Origin: Pyrocephalus nanus
Lineage: Eukaryota > Chordata > Aves > Passeriformes > Tyrannidae
Assembly: GCA_038380795.1 (NCBI GenBank)
Contig: CM076280.1
Span: 3,025,501 to 3,089,500, forward strand
Direction of reading: 5' to 3'
DNA: 64,000 nucleotides
Positions 34,376-46,300 of this stretch are shown here, in pieces (position 1 is the stretch's first letter; every line of letters starts with the position of its first letter). The notes below the pieces were generated by a model. That model saw nothing but the letters and a program-made list of their open reading frames with translations. It ran no database searches and was not told where the DNA came from. The position numbers and the translations under genes were made by a program.

Positions 34376-37300
34376 ATGGCAGCCTCCAGGGGGAACAACA
34401 TCTTCCCCAGAAACCCCTACTACCTCCCTGGGTAAGTGCTGAAGTTCATCCAAAAGGTCCATTTCCAATGCAAATGGCTCTGGCTGGGATCGTGTAGTGT
34501 TTGTGACTCATGATGTTTTGGGGTTTTTTGTAAAGACACTGTTGAATATTCCATATAACAGTGCTCTGAAGGAGACAGAGCTGCAGGAGAAGCAGCACCT
34601 TCCAGCAGGGTGGAATTGCAGACCAGGGCAAAGCCAAAATTGTTCTCCCACTTTTGTTTCTTTTTTTTTTTTTTTCCCTATTTCTTTTAAGCTGCAAAAT
34701 GTCACCACAGCTACTGTGCAGGCTTTCAAACTCTCATAATTTTTGCATCCAGGATTTTTGAAAGTCTCCTTTGAGTAAATAGTGGCATAGACATGACACT
34801 CTGTGGTCAATGGGCTGGACCACGGTCCTGCTGCCAGGTCTGGAATGAGGCAGGGACTGGGGATGCTGGTGGGCTGGTCCACAGGTAGTAGGATTTCTTT
34901 CCAAAGCTGTTTGTGACACCTCTAAAGGCTTGGAAAGAAGAAACCAAGCTGCCATGGGTAAGAGGGAAGGAGTTACAGGGGAAAAGGTAGGACAGGAGTG
35001 GCAGGAACAAGGGATTTGCTCCACTGGGAACAGAGGAGTTGTGGGGGGGGTCCTGTGGTCTGAGAGATTTGTGAATGGGTTGGGAAGGGCTGGGCAGCCC
35101 CTGAGGGAAAAGCAGCTGCACAAAATGACTCAGATTAGCCCAGCCTGAGGTGGGCTGGTGCCTGACCAGGCCTGGCACAGGGAATGCCAGCCCTGTCCCC
35201 TGGTGCAGGGCAGGTATGGGCAGGAGGCAGATCCTGAGCCACTGACAGAGGGTGGAGCACATTCCCTAAAGCTCTGCTCCTGCAGTGCTGATCCAATCAG
35301 TCTTTCCCATTGCAGTGACATGCAGGATTTTTCCATCACTGATCTCTGTACCTTCCACACTTACATAAGCTCTGGGGTTGGGGTTTTTTGGCGTGTTTTT
35401 GCATTGCTGTGGCCATCTGATGTGATTTTCTCTGTGTGCTGGCAAAGCCATTTGCTGGCAGGGGCTTGGGAAAGAGGAGGAACAGCAAGGAGGGGGCTAT
35501 GGCTGGGCTTGCACCCCCAAAAGCCTCAAAACCTTCCCTTGCCTGTGGCAGCTGCCCCAGGAACAGCTCCAAGCCCCAGCACAGACACAGCAGCTGGGGC
35601 TGCTCCTCTGCAGGGCTGACACGGCCTCTGAAGGCAGGAGGAGCAGCCAAACTCTGCTGCTGCATTTCTTGGTGCTCTGCAGGCTCCCCCCCAGCCCCTG
35701 TGGGTGCTGAGGGTGCTGCTTTGCATCTGCTTTGGGCAAGGAGGAGCTGCCTGAGGGGCACTGCCAGAGCCCAGCAGACAGTGCTGTGTCACACATGTCA
35801 CCAGTTGTCCCATGGGCTGCTGAACCCACGAACACAAGGAGGGTGTCAGAGCAGGTTGCTGTCCCTTGGGTCAAGTGCCATGTCCTGCACTTTGGCCACA
35901 ACAACCCCCATGGGCTGGGGACAGTGTGGGGGGACAGGGCCAGGCAGGGAGGGACCTGGGGGCTCTGACTGACAGCAGCTGAACACGAGCCAGGGGTGCC
36001 CAGGTGGCCAAGAAGGCCAATGGATCCTGGCCTGGCTCAGGAACAGGGTGGCAGCAGCAGCAGGGAGGTGATTCTGCCCCTGTGCTGGGCACTGGGGAGG
36101 CCACACCTCGAGTGCTGTGCCCAGCTCTGGCCCCTCAGCTCAGGAAGGACATGGAGGGGCTGCAGCAGGTCCAGAGAAGGGCAACGAGGCTGGGGAAGGG
36201 TCTGGAGCACAAGTGCTGGGAGGAGCAGCTGAGGGAGCTGGGGGGGCTCAGCCTGGACAGGAGGAGGCTCAGGGGAGACCTTCTCACTCTCTGCAACCCC
36301 CTGACAGGAGGGGGAGCCGGGGGGGGTCGGGCTCTGCTCCCAGGAACAGCAGCAGGACAAGAGGGCCCAGCCTTGAGCTGCCCCAGGGGAGGTTTGGGTT
36401 GGCCATTGGGAAGAAGTTCTTTGCAGAGAGAGTGCTCAGCCCTTGGAATGGGCTGCCCAGGGAGGGGGGGGAGTCCCCGTCCCTGGAGGGGTTTGAGCAG
36501 AGCCTGGATGTGGCCTCAGTGCCATGGGCTGGGTGACAAGGTGGGGTTGGGTCACAGGTTGGACTCGATGATCTTGAAGGTTTTCTCCAACCTGTTTGAT
36601 TCTGTGATTCTATGAATGGTCACAGCAGGAGTCTGAAAATGCCAGGGCTGTGCTCGAGAGCTTTGGGAAGCCTTTACCCAGCTAGTGGGATGGTTTGGGA
36701 TGTTGATGCACAGAGAAGGGGTCAGTCCATAAATCCTGGGCACAGCCCTGTCCGGGCTCTGCGGAGCTGGGAAGGGTTTGGAGCTGAGCGAGGATGGGCC
36801 CAGGGCCAAAGCTCTTCCCTGAGATCAGGGAGGCAGAGCAGGTTTGGGTGTCACAGTCTGGGGAGTGGTGATGGGAGAGATAGGGCTGAGCAAGAGCAAA
36901 GGGAAACGGGCTCAGCCTTGGGCCAGGGGGTTGTTGCAGCGAGGCCTGAGAGCAGCACTGCAGCTTGACCTGGGAAAATGGGGATCCCTCAGGGTCCTGC
37001 ATCACAATCCCAGCACAGGGGCACAAACAGCCCTGCTGAGGTTGGTCTCTTCCCCAGGCTTTTATCAGCAGCACTGGAACTCCCTCCCTGGCAGATCCCT
37101 TCTCCAGGCACCCAGACTGACTCGCTGGGCTCCTCAGGTTACTCCTGTTTAATTGCTGGCCAATGGAATCCTCTCTCAGCCCAGCCATTACTTTTGTTCA
37201 TGATCAGAATCCCCTCCAGCCACCCTGTAATTACCCAGGCTGTGTCATTTGTGCTCTTGCTCAGCTTTATCATCCCGGTGCTGCTTCCCCGTGTTGCAAG

Positions 37301-40300
37301 AACTCCTTGGGAGCCCCTGGGGATGAGCCACAAAGCTGGTCCTGCTGCTGGGGAGGGATCCTGCATGCAAAGTGGGGAAACCTGCCAAGTGTGAATGCAC
37401 AGCTCTGCTCGCTGCTGCCTGAACTATTTGGAAGGGAAAGTACTTACTCATCATCTTATGATCCTCATGCATCAGCTGGCTTTGTCCCCAGATCCACGCT
37501 GGGCTCATTGACTGAGTGTTTCTGTCTGTCCACTGCCACTGGCAGCTCTGCCTGCCTTCAGTGGTGGAGTAACATCAGCATTAGGAAATCTGAGACTGGA
37601 GTAGATGAAGTTTCTCGTGGTGACTCAGAGCAGAGCCAGAGCTCCAGCACCTGCCCTACCCTCAGCCACCCAAAATCACACTGCCTGTGCCAGGGCTGAG
37701 AGCAGAGAGGTAGCACAGAGATCCCCCAAAAAACAGAGCCCAGGGCTCATGGACCGAGTGGAGAGGGGTGGAGGGTCCAAGCGAGGAATTTTTCTGATGT
37801 TTTGAGTTTCAATATTGAACAGGAGACATTGGGGATTTCCCAGTTGCTCGCTGTGTCAGAGCAGAGAGGCACTGCAAAGCTTAAACTGGGGCATGCTGAA
37901 CTGGGAATGGCATTTTAGCTGGGAGTCTGTGGATGTTGGCACTGCCAAAGTGACCAACCCCGGGCTGTCCCCTGGGAGCTGCTCCCTGAGCTCAGCCCGT
38001 GTTCCTCCACAAACCAAAGCTGTGCCTGTACATGCCTGGGAATCGATGAGCCAGTTTTTGTGCTGCCACACGAAAACACGTGTGTGGAACCCAGACACAC
38101 CCTCCTGGCTTCATGTGGAGCCACACGTGCCTTCTCAGTTTTCCCCTCGTGCTGCTGCTCCAGCGGCACCAGCTCCTTCCCACTCAGGGGCACATCCTGT
38201 GCAATCACCTTCCCTGGGCTCCTGGGCATGGTCTCTGCAGCACATAAAAGCTCTGTAGCAGATTGGCACTGCCAGAGGGCAGGGTTAGGGGGGATATTGG
38301 GAAGAAATTCTTTACTCAGAGGGTGGGCAGGCCCTGGCACAGGTTGCCCAGAGAAGCTGTGGCTGCCCTTGGATCCCTGGAAGTGTCCAAGGCCAGCTTG
38401 GAGCAACCTGGGCTAGTGGAAGGTGTTTAAGGTCCCTTCCAACTCCCACTGTGGTTCCATGGTTATCTCCCGGAGGGCACCTTCCATCTCGGTGATGTTC
38501 TGTTCTGTTTTCCTCCCCAGCTACACGGGCTACGTCCCTCAGTACACCTACAGGTTTGGAAAAACCTACGGCAGAACCACCCACGATGTGCTGACAGACC
38601 CTGCCATTGCCATGAGCCCTCGCTCCGTGCTGGCCCCGCTGCACAAGCTGAAAACCGTCAGTGAGTTCAGTTCCCTCCTTGGGCAGCCAGGTGGGCAGAG
38701 CTCGGGTCTCGTCCCCCCGCCAGGATGGACCCTGCTGATGAGCACGGACCTGCAGGGGGGTCTGTGCCCATCCTTGGTAGGGTGAAAGGGGGCATTTCCC
38801 TCGTGGTGTGGGAGCACAGACACCAGGAGGGCAGCACAGTGAGGGGTTGGAGCTCTCAGCTCTTGAGGGTGGGGATTGTCACGTTGGTGCCCCGTGGAGA
38901 GAAGAGTTTTAGTTCCCAGGTTGTCTTTAATTGGATGAAGAGAAGTGGTTTTGTGCCTCTTTATGAACTCACTCCCTGATTCTCCCAGATTCCTGTCGGG
39001 GTTTCCCCCTGGCTGGGTTAAAGCCCCTGCAGCCTCTTGCTCACAAACCCAAAACATGGCCCAGAGTAGCTACTACAGGGAATATGGCCTCTATCCCAGC
39101 CAAACCCAGCACAATTCCACAGGCTAAACCCCATCTTCCTGGGGAGATCGACTCTCCTACCTCCTGTCCTTTCCTGACTGGGGTTGGTTTGGCTTCTTGC
39201 TGCTCCCCAGCTCAGCAGAAAAGCTCCTGTGCCTTCCATTTCCCTCCTTTCCCTCTCTTTCCCTTCCCTTCTTCTGCTGATGGGCCCCACCCCCTCCATC
39301 AGACACTGAGACCTGCTCAGGTAGATTCCCAATGCTGGGAATTTGCAGGAATATCCCACCAAGTCCCAGCCCTTTGGGGCAGTGTCTGGTCCCTGCTGAG
39401 CAGATCCAAGCTTAGGGCACAGCCCTGTGATCCTGGTCAGCCCCTTGGGAGCACATTTGCCATCTCCCTGTGGCTGAACTGTGGAGTCCTGGACAGTGGG
39501 ACTGAGTTTTCTCCAGCCTGACCACAGGGATAATGTGCCCATATGGGGATCTGGGTCTTTATTTCCTCGGGAATGCTTTCCCATTTCTCCCTGGGAATTC
39601 TCACCACGGAGCTTCTTCCAAACTGTTGGCCTCCCTGATTTCCAGCTCTCCACTGCTCAGGTGGTGTTTACAGCCTCCGTTCCTGGACATTTAAATTTGC
39701 ATTTCCTCGGACTAAAATAGGGTTTGGATGGACCCAACCAACCAGTCGACCCAGTTGCTCTCTCTCATTATCTCATTGTCCCACCCTCACCCTGGTTCTC
39801 TCCCCATCTGCAGCTCAGAGCTCACGTTTGCTCAGTGAGATGCTGGAGAGCGTGGCCATGGGCAGCCACACCTTGCTGTGCTGGTGAACTCCCCATCAAC
39901 AGCTCCTGCTGCCCAGCTGTGCAATCCCTCAAACCCTTCCCTGGTGCTGCCCTGGCTGTCCCACGTGATGGAGATCAAAGAGCTCGTGGCAGTGTTGGGC
40001 CTGTGGTGGCCTCTGGCAAAGTTGGTCTCGAGATTTTTTCTCAAGGTCTGGTTTTGACAAAGCCTCGTTGATGGGCACCAAGGGCTTTGCTGGCTTCTGT
40101 CAGTTGAATCCCACGTTGTTTTCTGGCTGGAAGGGAGGTCAGGCTCTGTTTCTTGGGGATATTTTGCCTCTGGTGAGCAGTGACATCACCCAGGGAATGG
40201 CTGGAGCTGTGTCAGGGCAGGCTCAGGGTGGATCTCAGGGAAAGGTTCTTCCCCCACAGGGTGGTTGGCACTGAACAGGCTCCCCAGGGCAGTGGGCACA

Positions 40301-43300
40301 GCCCCAAGGCTGCCAAAGCTGCAGGAGGGTTTGGACAACGCTCTGAGGGACAGGGTGGGATTGTTGGGGTGTCTGTGCAGGGCCAGGAGCTGGACTGGAT
40401 GGTCCTGGTGGGCCCTTCCCACTCAGGGCATTCTGTGATCCCATGACATCAGCCAGGGCTGTGCTGGGTTATCCATCATCCACACTGGCACTGAGGAGGT
40501 TGTGGCACAGGCAGGAACCTGACCTGAAAATGTGGACATTCACTCAAATCAAATGCTCAGAGCTTCACTGTGCAGCCTCTCTGAATCAATCAGTTTGCAG
40601 AACCCAGGGCCATAAGAAGGAGCTCATGTGGATTTCTCCCCTACAAAACGATTTAAGCTTCCTTTTGCTTCAGTTTGTGGGAGAAAAGGGAGCAGATGAA
40701 ACATCCTCATTAATAATGAAGTAAGAAATAAGACAAATTGTGCTTTAAAATTTTGCACACTGGATTGAAAAATCGCTTTTATCAAGGATTTTTCTTTATT
40801 TTGTGCCAGCCTGGACACTTGTTAATTCAGTTGCATAGAGCATATTTTATTTACTTCACAAAGTTATATAGAGTACATTTACTTTATCATACAGTTATGA
40901 GCACACTGCAAACCCAAATGCCCATCAGAAGTTTATGCACTTGTGGAAAGGGGCAAATTTTGCTGTGCACTGTAATTCCCCAGAAACCGTGGAATCATTC
41001 AGGTTGGAAAAGAGCTCTAAGATCGAGTTCAACCATTAACCCAGAACTTGCAGATGAACTGAGTCTCTCCAGATGGAGCCTTTGCTGGAAGATGGTGCCT
41101 CATCCCGGGGGCTTTGCACTGGGATGCAGATGTCCTCCCCAGAGGAGGTCACAGGAAGGCTGTAATGACCAGAGGGTGGAAAAATAATGACCCATGAGCA
41201 CAAAAAATGGGAGGAATTTGGTTTGTTTTAAAAAGACAAGGCTGAGACAGTCGCAGCTTTCCAACAAGGAAATGGTGGTTGTGGGGTGTGGGAGGGATCC
41301 TGCTCTGGAATTGTTGAGGAGGGGAGGATTGGGCTTCCCTGCTGGCACAGAGCACGAGGAGGTGCCTGGGCTGGGGGCTCACAGGGGGCTGGGACACCAG
41401 GGGAGCCACATCAGGGGGGATTTTTAAGGGAAAATCAGACAGAAGTTGCCAAGCCCAGCTGTCCCTGCGCAGTGTGGATGGCAGGGCTCTGTCCCTGGTT
41501 CACAGTGGAGATATTTAGCATGTGCTGGATGTGGGATAAGATTTTTATGCCAGTGTTACAGCAGAGCCTTTCCTTGATGAGCAGCAATGGTGCCAGTGCC
41601 AGAATTCCTCATGTTTAGGGTGAGCTGATGCAGCCACGGGGAGTTAAGGATACAGGGTGGGTTTTTTCACAGAATCACAGAGTATCCTGGGCTGGAAGGG
41701 ACCCACAAGGTCATCCAGTCCTGCACAGACACCCCAACAATCCCACCCTGTCTCTCAGAGCGTTGGCCAAACCCTCCTGGAGCTCTGGCAGCCTTGGGGC
41801 TGTGCCCACTGCCCTGGGGAGCCTGTTCAGTGCCAACCACCCTGTGGGGGAAGAACCTTTCTCTGAGATCCACCCTGAGCCTGCCCTGACACAGCTCCAG
41901 CCATTCCCTGGGGGCTGTGACTGTGAACGTCCTGTACAGGCATTGAACCCACAACTGTGGTTGGTGTTATTAGCACTGTGCTCTGACCAGCTGAGCTCAT
42001 CTCCCCTTCCTCATGGCTTGGCTGGTATTTTACAGTTTGGGAATTCATGCAAAGTCATTTGACTCGTCCTTGTGCAGGTTCTCTGTGCAGGTTTCCCTGC
42101 TGGAGCTGATGGTGCTCACAGCCTGTCTGATGTGCAGGGAGTGGACTCTCTTATCCTTTTAATCCCTTCCAACTCAAGCTATTCAACGATTCTATGCTGT
42201 TGAACTCCAGCTCCCTTTCCCATCCTATAGAGGGACGTGGGGGGTGTCCAACACTGCGGGAATCCCTCCCTGGGCCACTCCTTCCCCCTGACTCTCTCTG
42301 TCCCACAGGGTACTCTCCCTACGATGCTGCAGCAACCTCTCCCGAGCTGCTGGTCGGGCCCAGGCCGATCCTGCCGGGGCCGGGGCGGGCTCAGGAGGAG
42401 CCCATGATGGTGCACATGAACCCCACGCACTGGGAGCGCCCCGCGGACACGGCAGCACCCGGCACCCACCAGACCTGGCCCAACCAGTGGGGCCCGGGGG
42501 GGCTGTCCCTGCACCCTGCGGCCGAGCAGAGGGAGAGGCAGCTGACCGAGGTGCCCTTATCCTGCTGCCAGGGGAAGGGGCCCGGGTCCGGGCAGCTCTG
42601 CGGCCCCTGCGAGGCGAGCAGGGCGGTGAGTGGTGGCACGGCGAGGGACGGGGGATCGGGGACTGCTGGGCATGGGGGGATCTCCTTGGGGCAGGGGGGT
42701 GAGGGTGGAATCTCATGTGAGTGTGGAGGGCAAGTGTTGCATAGAGGAAGGTCAAACACACCAGTGTTCCCAGCTACCACATCTTCTGGCAGTTGTTTTA
42801 ATCGTTAGTTGTGATTCCTAATCCAAAAGGCTTCTCATTTGGTTGGGCTTAGCTTCAATCCCTGTCACCAGATCCTGCTTTATGCTGGGCCGAGTGGATG
42901 CCCCTGGAGCCCTGATCACACCCTCCTCCTGCTCCTGAAAACAGAGCCCTCCCAGCACCTTTGGTTACGTGCCGGGTTTCTGATCCCGCAACAGCCCCGA
43001 CCCGAATTTCCCCCCATCCTTACCCCTCATTTAAACACAGGTTCTGGGATTTGCCTGTGGAGCTGGGGCTGTTGAGCCTCCTACAGCTGGTGTCACTCTG
43101 GACCAACGTGTCTGTGCCTTGCATTCCCTCCCAAGCCACTGACAGCATCTGTCACGTTCCAGCAGCAAATCCTCTGAAGGCAGAGATTAGAGGTTTGACG
43201 TATGGAGTCAAAAGCTGGCTTGGATATAAATCCCAAGGAGGGGTATTCCTGCTCCTTGCCCTCAGAAACAGATTTGCAGATGAGTTCATGCCCAAAGCCC

Positions 43301-46300
43301 CCCTTGCTCTCCATGGGGATTTTGTGGAGGTCTCTGCAAGGTTTGCTCCTTGCTCATCCCGTAATTTGACTTTACCAGAAATCCTTGGAGTAGCTCTGAA
43401 TATGAAGCTGGGAAGAACTGGAAATGGCAGTTGCCATTCCCAGGCCCTGGCAGTGATTTAAGCAATGGAGCCAAAGGGAAGAAGCAGGTTTTACTGGTGT
43501 TTATTTTATTTCTTCTCTATTAAACAGCTCGAAACTGGAGGCTTCACGCTGCCAGGAGGGGCTGAGATCCCCTATGAGGAGCAAGAAGATCCACTGCCAA
43601 TACTGCCTGTCCCAAATGCCATCCGACAGAAAGTCACTTTAGGTAAAAGAGAGTTGGGGGTCACTTGCAGCCACCTCAGAAGAAATCATGTCACCCTTTG
43701 TCCCCCATGGGCAAACCTCAGAGGCACCAGCTCCTTTGGACACTTTGGGATGGAGGATGCCCCACTCCTCTCCATGCAGGGGTGTTTCCTTGGGATGCTG
43801 TCACTCCTGTGGATGTGATGCTGAGAGCCAGTGGACAGGACAGGGGGAAGGGATTCAGGAGCCACCTCAGGTCCCTGCAGGCTCCAGACAGTGAGGAGGG
43901 ACAGGCTCTGGGCTCTGTCCCACCCCAGTGGCTCTGAGCATCTGTTCACACTGAGGCAGTCATTCCTCTCCCAGAAATAAGGTGTTCTCCTGAATCACCA
44001 AATCCACCCACAGGGTGTGTGGCACCAGCACAAAGGCATGAACCCTGTCACAGAAGGTTTATGTTTGCTCTGGAAGAAGGCTCCTGTGCAGCAGCAGAAC
44101 TGTGATGGGTGTTGGACTGAGCTCCCCCTCCAGGGTCCAACATCAGTGGGTGGGAAATCTCGCTCCACAGTGGCCCACAGGAATACAGGGATCACAGTAT
44201 TCCAGTTAAAATGAGAGAACAGCCATGCTTTAAGAGGCAGAAGACAAATTTCCCTCTCTAAAGCATTCCTTTGGAAAGAGGGAGCTCTGGATGCTTTTTA
44301 GGTTCTACCTCTCTGTGTCTTATGTAGTTTTAGACTTAAGATAAGTTTCTTTTCTGGAAATGTGTTGGGTGGGCAGAGCAGATGAGGAGGAAAGGTTGGA
44401 CACCTGGTTGTCAGTCCCTGAATGTGTTTTAAACTGGGAGAGAACGTGAAAGAGCTGTTGATGTAATGAAAGACTGTAAGAAAATGGGTTTTCCATACTC
44501 ATGGAGAACAACGAAAATCACTTCAGCCCATTGTGTTTTCCTGAGGAATCATAACAAAAAACCCTCTTTCAGAGAAAATATTTCAGGTGTAAGAGTTAAT
44601 TTTACAGTTTAAATAGATTAATTTTTCCTTCCTATACTCTGAGGATTTATATCCATCCCAGGCTCCTCCACTTCCAGAATGGGTGGTCCTTAAATGATAT
44701 GTGTGTTCTCAAGCAGAAAATGTTCTCTCTTGCCTTCATCCAAAGGGTACACTGGATTCATCCCCTGCTTCACCAACAATCTTGGTCTGACCTACATCCC
44801 TGGTGTGAGGAAGGCAATGAAGGAATTTGACAACTACCAGGTAGATTACATAGTGCTGAAATAAGAATGTGCACAGTGTTGATGCTGATCCACCTGAATT
44901 TTCAGTGGTGGGATCAGAACTGGGTTATAAGTACAAGCCAAATCAAATGCTATTGGGTAATGCTGAAAAAAAAACCCCACGAGTGATTAAATTCTGTAAC
45001 TTGTTTCCTTGGGACATCAAGGGAGGATAAATGAGTTCATGAAAGGATTAAGCAAATCTACTGAGGGCTGGGTCAAAGGTGGCTGTTAAAAACGTTGCTC
45101 TGAGTGCAAAAATACAGGATGCAACTCTCTGCACTTCCCTTATGGAATATATCATCTCCATCTGGATGGCAGTGCTGGATGGCTTCCTGTGCCGCTTGGG
45201 TGGATGTGTCTCCCTTTTAATTGGTTGTAAGGCTTTCTCCTTTACTAACATCATTTCTCTTAAAGGGACCTAGATCTTCTCTCTCCTCCTTTCGGGAGAA
45301 ATATCCCTACGGGAAAACTGTGTTTTAAGAGCCACATCATGGGAAAATGAGATCCCTCCCACAGCAGTTAATAGTTTGTATTCGAAGCTGCACATCCCTT
45401 CCTGCCTCCGGGGGTGCAGGGAGATCCCTGGGATGCAGGGAGATTCTCGGGATGCAGGGAGATTCTCGGGATGCAGGGATATCCTTGGGATGCAGGTTGA
45501 TTCCCGGGATGCCGGGAGACCCCCGGGATGCAGGGAGACCCCCGGGATGCAGGGAGACCCCCGGGATGCAGGGAGACCCCCGGGATGCAGGGAGACCCCC
45601 GGGATGCCGGGAGACCCCCGGGATACAGGGAGACCCCCGGGATGCAGGGAGACCCCCGGGATGCAGGGAGATTCCCGGGATGCAGCAGCCTCGCTGTTCA
45701 GCCCCGCTGAGCTCTTATGAGCTCGCTAAAAGCAGGCTACAACATTCCAGCCCTTCCTGCTCCTCGGGATCCGCTGTCATGCCTCTGATGTAGGAAAAAC
45801 ATGCAAGACTGAGCATCCCCAGCTCAGAGAAATCAGCTGGGGAGGAATGAGTGGGGGGCTGAGCGCGCAGGGCAGCGCCGTGCTTTGGTCGAGATGTGTT
45901 TCCCTGCTCCCTCTCCCTTCTCCTTCCCTGCTGCCTTCCGCGAACAGGAATTGCAGTGGAGCGATCAGAACAAACCCCAGGCATCATCCAAACTGAAGGT
46001 GCTGTTTGCAGAGCCTTTCTGCCCCTTTGCTGCCGAGCAGTAAATCAGAGAGGAGGTGTCAGGGACCAGGCGGAATCCCGGCTGGCTCAGCAGCACCGAG
46101 GGGAACAGACACGCAAAGGGAGAGAATCACACCACAGTTCCACCTAAGATGGCTTCTGACTTCAAGCCACTAATCTTCTGCCCTAAATCTCTGTTGCCCC
46201 AGGTGACGCGCGGGGCTGTGCCGTGGATCGCTGCTCCCCGCCCGCACCCGGCAGAATCAGCCCCGTCCCTCCCCAGCGCCTCGGCCACAAAGGGCTCTGT

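Larger units (their letters stand above)
34432..38520 (+). other. CIMIP2A intron 1
   Basis: 4.1 kb containing two CR1 copies (35.9-36.6 and 38.3-38.5 kb). The rest shows no recognisable exon; a T run lies at about 34663-34677. Confidence 0.5.

Noticed and set aside
38658..38663. GTCAGT as the donor of CIMIP2A exon 2
   Set aside because: It breaks the frame with exon 3; GTGAGT at 38661 is a better consensus and keeps the frame.
41929..42010. Functional tRNA-Ile gene
   Set aside because: The acceptor stem and part of the anticodon and T stems no longer pair, and it is fused to a CR1 tail; it is a SINE head or pseudogene.
45411..45686. CRISPR-like array
   Set aside because: Units are directly adjacent without unique spacers, and the host is a vertebrate; it is a minisatellite.
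45347..45793. 148-codon frame rich in repeated GCRE/GMQGD units
   Set aside because: It is simply the 19-base minisatellite read through; a repeat without stops is open in several frames.
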